Counted from the stretch's first letter, positions 14,328 to 21,977 are shown. The stretch is 27,230 nt of DNA from Candidatus Eiseniibacteriota bacterium (GCA_023132135.1 JAGLYR010000143.1:1-27230); one strand, 5' to 3'. Notes: generated by a model from the letters alone, not told the origin. A program made the numbers and translations.

Positions 14328-17300
14328 ATGGATCAGTCTGCCAGTCTGAAACAGCGGGCCTCGGTTCTGGGCAATCACAACCAGAAGTACATCCGCACTA
14401 TCGAGAAGGTCCGGGACCGTTTCACCCACAGGCTCGAGGTCCGCGGGCTCCACGACAAGATACATTTCTACCGCGCGGCCCCGAACCTGAACGCGGAGAT
14501 GGATGCTATCGTCTCCGCGTCCAACGATCAACAGGACGCGCTGGACTTCCTCGGGTGCTACTACGCGTTCCGATTCCTGTACATGAACCTGAACTCCCTC
14601 GACAAGCTGCACCTGGAGATCCTCTCCGGCAGGGAGCGAATTCCGATCTACCGCCGGTTCATGAAACAAGCCGGAGTTGACTTCCGTTCCCTCACGACCC
14701 ACTACATGCAGCACCTGCTGGACATCTTCCTCCAGGACGGAGAGGTTCCGGAGTACGTTCTGCTGGGTACCGGGACCCGGGCGGACCAGGACGACATCGA
14801 TGTGGGGGTTGTGGTGGGGGAGGACGGAGACCGGGACCACCTGGACCGCGCTGTCGGACGGCTCCGGGCGGAAATGCTGAGGCATGCCAGTTCTCTGCAC
14901 TTCCACCTCTCCGAGCATGTTGGCACCCGGGTCTACTCCGCGACCGTGGAAGAGTACCAGGCGCTGCTAACCAAGCGGATCCACAATTTCGTGATCATCT
15001 CCGAGATGGTGGGCGCGGCCCGCATCCTGGGTTCCCATCGGTTGTTCGAGGGGTTCCAACGGAACATCACCGACCGCTACTACCACAGCTTTGGCGAGAA
15101 CATCTACCACGAGGGATTTCTCAGGGGGATTGTGGGGGAAATCCGGGCACTCCTGGCCTATCCGGTTCAGATGGAATCCATTCATCCCAAGAACGATGGT
15201 CTTCGGATCGTCAAAGGCCTGATCGCTGCGATGAAGACCATCGTCGGTGTGCAGGAAGTCAACGCCTGGGCCATCCTGGATGAACTCAAGAAACGGGATC
15301 CGGGGAACCTCGTGATCTATGGGAAGCTGGACACCTCCCTGACTTTCCTGGAGATCTTCCGCTACCTCTACCAACTGCTGGTTGTCCAGGAGGAAGATAT
15401 TCCCCTCCGTGACAGCAACATGCAGGACAACCTGCAGCAGGTCGCGATCCAGATGGGCTACAGAGACGTGGGGATTGTCAAGGCCTGGAACCACCTGGTC
15501 ATTCACTACAACGAGCATGTTCATGAGGCGCGGGCGGCGGCAGCGGCCCTCATGCCCTTTCTCACACATCACCTGGGGGAGTTCTCGATTTTCCGGTCGA
15601 TGGCCCAGGCAGCTCAGGTGCCGAATGTTACCGAGAACGCAGGACAAAACGTGGCGGCGAGCTTCATCTGGGAAGCAGGGTTCTTCGGCGGGACGTGCTA
15701 CTGGGACGACGTTCTGGCACTCCTGGAATCGGAAGACGGAAAGATCATGGGGCGCTATCTGGCCGACATCCTGGTCCTGGACAAACCGGCGCGGACGAGG
15801 CTGCTCCGGCGATATGCCGCGTGCGCTGCTTTCGCTCCCTTTTCCATCCTCCGGCTCCTGGTTCTCATCAAACGCTACCGGGGCTGTCCCGAATCCGGGG
15901 AGGTTTTTGGTGAGCTGACGGGTCTCGTCCTGGACGAACTCAAGCGGCATCCCGACACGTCCACCCGGTTATGCATGCTGTTCCACCTCTATCCAGGGGG
16001 CATGAACAGTTTCCTGGAAGCGATCTCGGATGAGGACCGCTTCCAGATTCGGGAACTGCTGCAGCGACCCATCTACGACGATGGCTTCGCATCCATCCGG
16101 GATACGCTTCTCTATCTCTGTAACCTGCACATCGAGATGAGCCGCGCGTTCAAGCGGCAGGTCATGAGCGTGGTCAAGCGCCACCCCAACGTTCTTCACG
16201 ACATACGCGATTTCGAGTCGCTCCGGCACATGGCCCGGGGATTCTACGCCGAGAGCCAGCGGATGCCGGATTTCGCCGACCGTAAACAGCTGTTGGGGGA
16301 CTACTATGACTTGTCCTACCTTGCAGTGGCGCTGGAAACGCTGGCCGGTGGATCCATACAGGAGCGGAACGCCCGATTCACCGAGTTCTCGGATGACTAC
16401 GTCGAGTCTCTCCTCGACCTCTGCCGCCAGGAGGTGGAAGAGGAGTCGGGAAAGCCGGTGGATACCCGGGATCTGCTGGCTTTCTACGCTGCCGGAGGCA
16501 ACGCCCGCGAGCAAGCTTTTGACGACGACTACGACATGTTCTTCGTTCTCAATTCCGAGGATGAAGACGTCCGGGCCCACTGCAATCGAATCGCCGGGAA
16601 AATGAACAGCGAGATCGCCAAACGCGGTGTGCTGCCCCAGTACCGTCTGGCCGATCATTTCGGCCACTATGTGACCCTGGCCAGGGAGATCGGAGAGTTG
16701 CTGACGGCCCCGGGCGAATGCGTGTTTGTGGATCAGTCCCAGATCCTGGGGTCCCGGATGGTGGTGGGAAGCCACAGGTTCGAAGAGGACTTCGAAGAAC
16801 ACGTGATAGGGCCGCTGATCTTCAAGAACTCGGAGCGCTATGTACGCGAGATGATAGAGGAAATCCACTGCCGGCACGCGGAGGAATCGTCCGACGTACC
16901 CTGCATGGATATCAAGGAGTGCAGAGGTGGGCTCCGGGATATCGAGATGGTGCTGCTGGTTCTCAAGGCGAAGTACGGGGTCCGTATGCATCTGGGCGAG
17001 CAATTCATGGATCTCATGATTGAAATCCGCAAGGATCACGCCCCGGCAGTCCGGCTGCTGAGAGACGGGTTGTACTTCCTCAAGAACCTGCGGGACGTCC
17101 ATCGGCTGACCTCGGGCAACGATGACTTCATCCAACAGAATTCCTTTGTGGCCGCGGCCCGCGCAATGGGTCTCAGGAAGAACGGAGAGTGGGACTGGGA
17201 AAGCGTTGCCGAGAAGTTCCGCGAGTGGACCCGGGTGGTGAGCCGGACAACAGACGAGCTGATCCACACGATTGAAAAGGAGGAACTGGACCTTCTGAAC

Positions 17301-17636
17301 CTCCTTTCGTTTGCGGGCTTTGACTTCCGGAGCAAGGTGGAGTCGATGATCGCCGATGGTGCGGCGGAGATGTGTCGCTCCTGCGACAGGTGTCTCCAGG
17401 TGTGCCCAATGGTGCGGGAGTCGCCGTCGTTTGATCCGGGCGAGATTCTCCGCCGGGCGTTGTTCAAACGGGACCAGGGCCTTGTTGCCCTCGATTCCTC
17501 CAGCTGGAAGTGCCTGAGCTGCTACGAGTGCTTCGGAGTGTGTCCACTGCCGGTGTGTCCGATGGAGGTGATGTTCGCGCTGAAGAGGTGCATCTGTCAG
17601 CTCAAGGGAATCCCCCCGGAGGTTAATGCAGGTTAG
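14328..17636 (+). CDS. Double GlnE/GlnD-like nucleotidyltransferase fused to an HdrC-type ferredoxin domain
   Basis: This 1102-residue protein has two nucleotidyltransferase modules and an iron-sulfur tail. Module 1: LLGTGTRADQDDIDVGVVV (145-163, putative metal-binding D156 and D158), later HPKNDGLRIVKGLI. Module 2: AAGGNAREQAFDDDYDMFFVL (721-741, D734 and D736), later MDIKECRGGLRDIEMVLLVLK (860-880), the motif shared by GlnE adenylyltransferases and GlnD uridylyltransferases. Each is followed by a long helical region, the plan of GlnE. No HD phosphohydrolase or ACT domain of GlnD is visible. The C-terminus has two [4Fe-4S] motifs of HdrC type: C1016-C1019-C1022-C1026 and C1062-C1065-C1068-C1072. 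GlnE and GlnD attach AMP or UMP to glutamine synthetase or PII; the target here is unknown. Start ATG 14328 has GAAGGG upstream. It is the last gene of the kor-hdr cluster, so the ferredoxin tail probably contacts the Hdr proteins. The stop lies in a palindromic repeat. Confidence 0.85.
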   Translation: MDQSASLKQRASVLGNHNQKYIRTIEKVRDRFTHRLEVRGLHDKIHFYRAAPNLNAEMDAIVSASNDQQDALDFLGCYYAFRFLYMNLNSLDKLHLEILSGRERIPIYRRFMKQAGVDFRSLTTHYMQHLLDIFLQDGEVPEYVLLGTGTRADQDDIDVGVVVGEDGDRDHLDRAVGRLRAEMLRHASSLHFHLSEHVGTRVYSATVEEYQALLTKRIHNFVIISEMVGAARILGSHRLFEGFQRNITDRYYHSFGENIYHEGFLRGIVGEIRALLAYPVQMESIHPKNDGLRIVKGLIAAMKTIVGVQEVNAWAILDELKKRDPGNLVIYGKLDTSLTFLEIFRYLYQLLVVQEEDIPLRDSNMQDNLQQVAIQMGYRDVGIVKAWNHLVIHYNEHVHEARAAAAALMPFLTHHLGEFSIFRSMAQAAQVPNVTENAGQNVAASFIWEAGFFGGTCYWDDVLALLESEDGKIMGRYLADILVLDKPARTRLLRRYAACAAFAPFSILRLLVLIKRYRGCPESGEVFGELTGLVLDELKRHPDTSTRLCMLFHLYPGGMNSFLEAISDEDRFQIRELLQRPIYDDGFASIRDTLLYLCNLHIEMSRAFKRQVMSVVKRHPNVLHDIRDFESLRHMARGFYAESQRMPDFADRKQLLGDYYDLSYLAVALETLAGGSIQERNARFTEFSDDYVESLLDLCRQEVEEESGKPVDTRDLLAFYAAGGNAREQAFDDDYDMFFVLNSEDEDVRAHCNRIAGKMNSEIAKRGVLPQYRLADHFGHYVTLAREIGELLTAPGECVFVDQSQILGSRMVVGSHRFEEDFEEHVIGPLIFKNSERYVREMIEEIHCRHAEESSDVPCMDIKECRGGLRDIEMVLLVLKAKYGVRMHLGEQFMDLMIEIRKDHAPAVRLLRDGLYFLKNLRDVHRLTSGNDDFIQQNSFVAAARAMGLRKNGEWDWESVAEKFREWTRVVSRTTDELIHTIEKEELDLLNLLSFAGFDFRSKVESMIADGAAEMCRSCDRCLQVCPMVRESPSFDPGEILRRALFKRDQGLVALDSSSWKCLSCYECFGVCPLPVCPMEVMFALKRCICQLKGIPPEVNAG

Positions 17637-17812
17637 CCTGCATTTCTCACCAGTTTTCTGCTGCGGTACCGGTCCATGGGCTGCGAGGAGCCTTTTCCCT
17701 CGTCGCTTCCTCAACGTAGCCACGGCTACGCCTTCGGGAGCGACTCAGTCCAAAGGCACCTCTCGCCACATGGCCCGGCCCCTCGCGACGAAACCTGGTG
17801 AGAAACGCAGGC
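17636..17812. repeat. Giant imperfect palindrome with 18-bp terminal inverted repeats
   Basis: GCCTGCATTTCTCACCAG (17636-17653) is matched in inverse at 17795-17812 with one difference. The two halves remain alignable all the way to a perfect core, CGTAGCC-AC-GGCTACG (17715-17730), with shared blocks such as CCGGNCCATG, GCCTTT and GTCGCT. The whole could fold into one long hairpin in RNA or single-stranded DNA. The left edge also forms AATGCAGG-TTAG-CCTGCATT (17625-17644) around the stop codon. It has the shape of a MITE-like or large REP element; no transposase is nearby. Confidence 0.7.
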
Positions 17813-17823
17813 TAGACGGCGAG

Positions 17824-17866
17824 GTGGCGAGTGCGAGAGTGGGCGACAGGGCGAGGGCGAGAACAG
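17824..17866 (+). repeat. 43-bp dispersed repeat, left copy
   Basis: The segment starting GTGGCGAGTGCGAGAG and ending GGCGAGAACAG matches the reverse complement of 21978-22020 at 41 of 43 positions by my count. The two copies face each other on either side of the korDAB-hdrCB operon. Confidence 0.75.
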
Positions 17867-17911
17867 CGAACCCTTGGCCGCAGATTACGCAGAGCAAGAA
17901 GGTCGGGTTTT

Positions 17912-17932
17912 CCCTCTCCCTCTGGGAGAGGG
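17912..17932. repeat. Strong hairpin between convergent operons
   Basis: CCCTCTCCC-TCT-GGGAGAGGG has a perfect 9-bp stem and a 3-base loop, followed by TAGGGTGAGGG. This sequence type is a widespread bacterial intergenic repeat. It could act as a bidirectional stop or RNA-protecting hairpin, but no T-run follows on either strand. Confidence 0.6.
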
Positions 17933-17961
17933 TAGGGTGAGGGTATGATGCCCTTCTCCTT

Positions 17962-17994
17962 GGACTACGCACTAGGGACTACGCACTAGGGACT
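17962..17994. repeat. 14-bp tandem repeat ending in a small palindrome
   Basis: GGACTACGCACTAG occurs twice in a row (17962-17989) and starts again (GGACT). The array runs into AGGGAC-T-GTCCCT (17988-18000), a 6-bp inverted repeat. It lies just after the hdrB stop on the minus strand and may be a transcript-end structure. Confidence 0.6.
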
Positions 17995-18015
17995 GTCCCT
18001 GATGCCCTTTCCCAT

Positions 18016-18897
18016 CTATGCGGTAGGCAGTCCGAGTTTCTCAAGGAGCGGATGCACCTTGATCTTGTGCATGTGCAGGCCCATATCCCTTGGGCTCAGA
18101 CCCTGCGCCAGACCCAGGAGCTGGAAGTAGTAGACAACGGGAATGTTGAACTTGCGGTGAAATCTCCTGGACAAGCGCAGCTGTCCGAGATCGAACTCAT
18201 CGAAGCACGTGGGGCATATGAGCCCCATGCAGTCGGCGTTCACTTGCGCGATGCCGTCGAGGATGTCGCGAGTCATCTCCGCAGGCATCTCGTCGGAGAT
18301 ACAGGCCTTGCCGCAACAGAGAAGGTTCTCGCTATGTACGACGGGAGTGGCGCCGACAAGACGCGTCAGATCCTCGAGAATCGTCGGCTGGTTAGGATCG
18401 TCCACCCGCATGATCTTGCTGGGTTTGAGCAGGTGGCACCCGTAGTGGATGGCTACGACAAGGTCGTCCAGGGGACGCGTCACCGACGCCGCCACCTTTT
18501 CCAGTCCCACGTCGTCGCGCAACACGGTCACGATGTGGCGGACCGAGATCTCGCCCTTGTATTCTTTTCCCACCTTCTTCAGCCGGATGTTGACCTCGTC
18601 CCGCAGCCCGGGATCTTCCTCCAGAATGTGGTGCGCCTCGCTGAGGGTCGCCGTGCAGCCGCTGCACATAGTGATGATGTCGAGCCCGGCTTCTTCGGCG
18701 ATGCACAGATTCCGCGCGGCCAGTGTGAGCCAGATCATCTTGTCGCCGGCCTTGAAGTAGATCGGGTCCGGACAGCAGCTGAATCCCTCCAGGTCCACCA
18801 GCTCCATCCCCAGCGCCGGGCATGTCTTCCGGACCGCGGCCTCGAACTGCGGGTACTTGAGGGAGATCATACAACCGTAGAAGGGTGCGTAGCGCAC
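18016..18897 (-). CDS. hdrB: Heterodisulfide reductase subunit B homologue
   Basis: This is an HdrB-family protein (293 aa) with two CCG domains: C9, C41-C42, C78, C81 (GCMIS, SCCPDP, MCSGC) and C154, C194-C195, C228, C231 (YGCHLLKP, LCCGKA, CPTCFDEFD). In methanogens these hold the two non-cubane clusters that split the CoM-S-S-CoB disulfide; in bacteria the substrate is usually unknown. The full cysteine set suggests an active centre. The start is GTG at 18897 with CGGAGGAAG just upstream; hdrC ends 18 bases before. It is the last gene of the minus-strand korD-korA-korB-hdrC-hdrB operon. No hdrA is in this operon, so it would need HdrA1 or HdrA2 from the facing cluster to receive electrons. 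Confidence 0.92.
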   Translation of the reverse strand: MRYAPFYGCMISLKYPQFEAAVRKTCPALGMELVDLEGFSCCPDPIYFKAGDKMIWLTLAARNLCIAEEAGLDIITMCSGCTATLSEAHHILEEDPGLRDEVNIRLKKVGKEYKGEISVRHIVTVLRDDVGLEKVAASVTRPLDDLVVAIHYGCHLLKPSKIMRVDDPNQPTILEDLTRLVGATPVVHSENLLCCGKACISDEMPAEMTRDILDGIAQVNADCMGLICPTCFDEFDLGQLRLSRRFHRKFNIPVVYYFQLLGLAQGLSPRDMGLHMHKIKVHPLLEKLGLPTA

Positions 18898-18915
18898 TAG
18901 CTTCCTCCGGACAGG

Positions 18916-19377
18916 CTATTCTTCCAGCAATTTCTGGATCTCTTCGACCGGCACCGGTTTCACGGGCTCCAGACCGAGCTCTTTCCGTCTTCTGTCGACC
19001 AGCGGACTCCACGCGACGGTCCGTCCCTGCTCGTTCACGCTTTTCTGAATCTGCTCCAGTATTCCCGGGGCCCGCTTCCCGCCGGACGCGATGTTCTTGA
19101 GCGCGATGATGACTTCGATGGGGCGAACGTCCTGGGGGCATCTCTCATAGCAGGTGTAGCAGTTGGTACAGAGCCAGATGGGTGAGTTCTCCCCGATCAG
19201 CGCTTCTTCCTGCCCGAGGAGGGCCAGGAGCATGATCTGCCGGGGGTTGAAATCGGGGGAATACCGAGCCGCAGGGCAGTCCGCCACACAGGCGCCGCAC
19301 TGGTAGCAGTAGTTGTGATGGTCTCCATCGATAATGGCGTCGAGGCGCTTGCGGAATTCAAAGTTGAGCTTGGCCAT
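18916..19377 (-). CDS. hdrC: Heterodisulfide reductase subunit C homologue
   Basis: This 153-residue ferredoxin-like subunit carries electrons from HdrA to HdrB through two [4Fe-4S] clusters: C24-C27-C30-C34 (CYQCGACVADCP) and C70-C73-C76-C80 (CTNCYTCYERCP). Between them lies the typical FNPRQIMLLALLG segment, and PIEVIIALKNIA follows the second motif. The ATG at 19377 is 7 bases after the korB stop, so the KOR and Hdr halves are cotranscribed. The last 40 residues are charged and helical and may contact HdrB. Confidence 0.93.
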   Translation of the reverse strand: MAKLNFEFRKRLDAIIDGDHHNYCYQCGACVADCPAARYSPDFNPRQIMLLALLGQEEALIGENSPIWLCTNCYTCYERCPQDVRPIEVIIALKNIASGGKRAPGILEQIQKSVNEQGRTVAWSPLVDRRRKELGLEPVKPVPVEEIQKLLEE

Positions 19378-19384
19378 GTTGGTT

Positions 19385-20203
19385 CTATGCTCTCTGCGCT
19401 GCCGCCATGATCAGGCGATCGTACTCTTCGACGTACTCCGGGGTGTCCACGTCTTTGAAGGTGCCAACGACGATCTTGTCGACCAGTTCCTCGGGAGTCA
19501 TCTTCTCCGCCTCAGTAATCTTGACGGACGTCTCCTTGAGCTGGCGTAGCATCGTGGCACCGTCACCCAAGCGGTTCTTGCGGCCGTAGGAGGTGGGACA
19601 CGGCGACATGGCCTCGATGAGGGCGAAGCCTTTCCTGCGGATCCCCCGCTCGATGAACTTGTCCAGAAGGCGTGCCTGGTATGCAGTGGCCCGGGCAACG
19701 TAGGCCGCGCCGGCCGCCGCGGCCAGATGACACACGTCGAAGGGTTGCTCGATGTTTCCGAAGGGCAGTGTGCTGGCCTTCATCCCGCGGGGGGTGGTGG
19801 GTGAACCCTGTCCTCCCGTCATGCCGTAGATGTAGTTGTTGAAGACCACCACTGTAAGATCGATGTTTCTCCGTGCCGCATGGATCAGATGATTCCCACC
19901 GATGGCGGTGGCATCCCCGTCCCCGGTAACCACGATCACGTTCATCTCGGGCTTCGCCATTTTCACACCCGTCGCAAAGGCAATTGCCCGGCCATGGGTG
20001 GTGTGCAACGTGTTGAAGTCGACGTATCCGGGTGTGCGGGAGGAACAGCCGATTCCCGACACCATCACGATGTTGTCCTTCCGGAGCTCCAGTCGATCGA
20101 TGGCCCGGAGAAGGGCTTTCAGTACGATGCCATGGCCGCATCCGGAACACCAGATGTGGGGGAACTTCGTCATCCGAAGGTATTTCGTGTAATCCGTGAG
20201 CAC
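19385..20203 (-). CDS. korB: 2-oxoacid:ferredoxin oxidoreductase, beta subunit (second module)
   Basis: This is the catalytic TPP-binding beta subunit (272 aa) of the second KOR module. It shows HIWCSGCGHGI and GIGCSSR for the proximal [4Fe-4S] cluster, HTTHGRA, the TPP motif GDGDATAIGGNH followed by FNNYIYGMTGGQ, and SPTTPRG. It is slightly shorter than the first KorB. The start is GTG at 20203, directly after the korA stop, with GAGG nearby. It is closely related in plan to KorB at 5277-6158 but differs enough that the two enzymes may use different oxoacids. Confidence 0.92.
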   Translation of the reverse strand: MLTDYTKYLRMTKFPHIWCSGCGHGIVLKALLRAIDRLELRKDNIVMVSGIGCSSRTPGYVDFNTLHTTHGRAIAFATGVKMAKPEMNVIVVTGDGDATAIGGNHLIHAARRNIDLTVVVFNNYIYGMTGGQGSPTTPRGMKASTLPFGNIEQPFDVCHLAAAAGAAYVARATAYQARLLDKFIERGIRRKGFALIEAMSPCPTSYGRKNRLGDGATMLRQLKETSVKITEAEKMTPEELVDKIVVGTFKDVDTPEYVEEYDRLIMAAAQRA

Positions 20204-21340
20204 CTATGCGACCTCGCGAACTGCAGTTATGATTTCCTTGGGAGTGATCGGCTCACCGTCCACACGGTTTACACGGACGATCTCCGCGTGGCAACCGGCA
20301 ACCCGTTCCACCTCACGGGCAAACTGGCCCAGGCTCATTTCTGGGACGATCAGATGAGATACCTGCTTGCCGAAGTCCCGGATTTCCTCATCCGGGAAGG
20401 GCCAGACGGTGACGGGTTGGAGGAGTCCCACTGGAATCCCCTCGCTTCGGGCGGCCTTGACGGTGTGGCGTGCCGTCCGGGCTGTCGAACCATAGGCGAC
20501 GATGCCGATGCGGGCATCGTCGGTTTCCATCTTCCGGACCTGGAGAATGTCGTCCCGGTAGCGGTGGAGCTTCCTGTTGAGACGCCGGTACTGGAGATCG
20601 ATTTCCCGGGTGTTGTTGGTGGGGAAACCCGTCTCGTCGTGGGCAAGACCGGTCACGTGGTACCGGTACCCGTCGCCGAAGGCCGGCATCGGGTTGAGAT
20701 CGGTCCCGCTGTGGCTGTACGGCAAGTACTCTTCCGGGGGCATCCCGGGCTTTTCCCGATTCACCACTTCCAGATCCTCGGGCGCCGTAATCTCCACCTT
20801 TTCTCTCATGTGCCCCACCACTTCGTCCAGAAGCAGGACCACGGGCGTCCGGTATTTCTCCGAGAGGTTGAAGGCCCGCACAGTCAGTTCATACGCTCCG
20901 GTGACGGTGGCCGGGGCAATAACGATGATGGGATGATCCCCGTGCCTTCCCCAGCGGGCCTGCTGAAAATCGGCTTGCGCCGGTTGTGTCGGAACACCAG
21001 TACTGGGTCCGCCGCGCATCACGTTTACGATCACACAGGGGATTTCAGCCATGGCCGCATACCCGATGTTCTCCTGCTTGAGAGAGAAACCCGGCCCCGA
21101 GGTCGCGGTCAGGGATTTAACTCCGCACAGGGAGGCCCCGATGATGGCTCCCATGGATGCGATTTCGTCCTCCATCTGGATGAAGCGGCCGCCGTTCCTG
21201 GGGAGGAGATACGACAGCACCTCACCAATCTCGGAGGAGGGAGTGATGGGGTATCCGGCGAAGAACCGGCATCCTGCGGCGACGGCCGCCAAGGCACAGG
21301 CTTCGTTGCCGGAGAGCATCTGGGCTTTCCGTTCTGCCAT
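20204..21340 (-). CDS. korA: 2-oxoacid:ferredoxin oxidoreductase, alpha subunit (second module)
   Basis: This is the alpha subunit (378 aa) of the second KOR module. Motifs: AGYPITPSSEIGE, MEDEIASMGAIIGAS, TSGPGFSLKQEN, MRGGPSTGVPTQPAQ and VPEMSLGQFAREVER. I chose the ATG at 21340 (MAERKAQMLSGNEA), one base after the korD stop; an upstream in-frame ATG at 21409 lies inside korD. It abuts korB with no gap. No gamma subunit gene is present in this operon, although KOR enzymes need the gamma domain either as a separate or a fused chain, and no fusion is seen here. Confidence 0.92.
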   Translation of the reverse strand: MAERKAQMLSGNEACALAAVAAGCRFFAGYPITPSSEIGEVLSYLLPRNGGRFIQMEDEIASMGAIIGASLCGVKSLTATSGPGFSLKQENIGYAAMAEIPCVIVNVMRGGPSTGVPTQPAQADFQQARWGRHGDHPIIVIAPATVTGAYELTVRAFNLSEKYRTPVVLLLDEVVGHMREKVEITAPEDLEVVNREKPGMPPEEYLPYSHSGTDLNPMPAFGDGYRYHVTGLAHDETGFPTNNTREIDLQYRRLNRKLHRYRDDILQVRKMETDDARIGIVAYGSTARTARHTVKAARSEGIPVGLLQPVTVWPFPDEEIRDFGKQVSHLIVPEMSLGQFAREVERVAGCHAEIVRVNRVDGEPITPKEIITAVREVA

Positions 21341-21341
21341 T

Positions 21342-21584
21342 TCACACCGCCCTGTCGTTGTCCTTGATTTCATTGACCGCGATGGCGAAATCCGGACAGA
21401 GCATCTCACACTGGTAGCACAGGATACAGGCCGACTCGTTGCGGACCACGGCCTTCAGGCCGTGCATTTCGAACACCTGCTTGGGGCAGAACTCGACGCA
21501 AATCCTGCATCCCTTGCACCAGGATTCGTTCACAACCACACTGGCTTTTCGCTTCTTCTTCGCTTTCGGTTCGGTTTCAGACAT
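21342..21584 (-). CDS. korD: 2-oxoacid:ferredoxin oxidoreductase, delta (ferredoxin) subunit (second module)
   Basis: This 80-residue ferredoxin has two [4Fe-4S] motifs, C23-C26-C29-C33 (CKGCRICVEFCP) and C53-C56-C59-C63 (CILCYQCEMLCP). It starts at ATG 21584 and has a lysine-rich N-terminus (KAKKKRK) not found in the first KorD. It is the first gene of the minus-strand operon, about 37 bases after a predicted transcription start. It should pass electrons from KorB towards HdrC/HdrB or a shared HdrA. Confidence 0.92.
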   Translation of the reverse strand: MSETEPKAKKKRKASVVVNESWCKGCRICVEFCPKQVFEMHGLKAVVRNESACILCYQCEMLCPDFAIAVNEIKDNDRAV

Positions 21585-21628
21585 TTGCCCTGCTTGTGTG
21601 AATGGTCCTCAACCCATGCAAACAGAGT

Positions 21629-21658
21629 AGCCTAGCACCGCCGGGGGAGGATTGTCAA
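21629..21658 (-). promoter_or_regulatory. Promoter of the korDAB-hdrCB operon
   Basis: On the minus strand a perfect TTGACA (21653-21658), an 18-bp spacer and TAGGCT (21629-21634; it keeps the key T, A and final T) precede korD. The -10 box is weak, which may mean an activator is needed. Confidence 0.45.
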
Positions 21659-21680
21659 CATATCTTGGGGCGGAGAAGGG

Positions 21681-21755
21681 CATTGGAGGGCCTAAAGCCC
21701 CCGGAGGGGGCGGCTCAGTGTTAGCCCCGGGTGAAGCGAAGCGGAACCCGGGGGG
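21681..21755 (+). repeat. GC-rich double-hairpin repeat, copy 1
   Basis: The unit begins CATTGGAGGG, has hairpin CCCCC-GGA-GGGGG, then CGGCTCAGTGTTAG and a second hairpin built from CCCCGGGT...ACCCGGGG. It is nearly identical to 21882-21957. The form resembles the REP-like elements common in Planctomycetes and several candidate phyla. Confidence 0.75.
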
Positions 21756-21803
21756 AAGAAGAAGAGAAAGGGGAGATCATAGTGATATGGGGGTCGTTCT
21801 CTT

Positions 21804-21865
21804 GTCCCACGGTTCCGCTCCGCTCCACCGTGGGCTAAGTTGAGTCGCCCCCCATCCGGGGGGCT
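21804..21865 (-). repeat. GC-rich double-hairpin repeat, inverted diverged copy
   Basis: On the minus strand this reads AAGCCCCCCGGATGGGGGG, CGACTCAACTTAG, then CCCACGGTGGAGCGGAGCGG-AACCGTGGG: the same layout as the direct copies but with both stems changed on each arm so that pairing is kept. It is followed by a perfect 12-bp palindrome, CTTGCCGGCAAG (21864-21875). Confidence 0.65.
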
Positions 21866-21881
21866 TGCCGGCAAGTGAAAG

Positions 21882-21957
21882 CATTGGAGGGGTTGAAGCC
21901 CCCGGAGGGGGCGGCTCAGTGTTAGCCCCGGGTGGAACGAAGTGGAACCCGGGGGGA
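21882..21957 (+). repeat. GC-rich double-hairpin repeat, copy 2
   Basis: This direct copy of 21681-21755 has a few differences (for example GTGGAACGAAGTGGAAC instead of GTGAAGCGAAGCGGAAC), and those in the second stem-loop fall mostly in the loop. The copy spacing of about 200 bp does not suggest a tandem array. Confidence 0.75.
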
Positions 21958-21977
21958 CAGAGCGACAACGCCCACCC

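Larger units (their letters stand above)
17637..18015. other. Repeat-filled gap between the convergent kor-hdr operons
   Basis: No gene is seen in these 379 bases. They hold, in order, the giant imperfect palindrome (to 17812), a 43-bp repeat (17824-17866), a strong hairpin (17912-17932) and a short tandem repeat (17962-17994). One or more of these structures presumably ends transcription from both sides, but none has a clean T-run. Confidence 0.7.

Noticed and set aside
17626-17940. 104-codon open frame covering the giant palindrome
   Set aside because: It crosses repeats with no ribosome site and encodes a low-information peptide.
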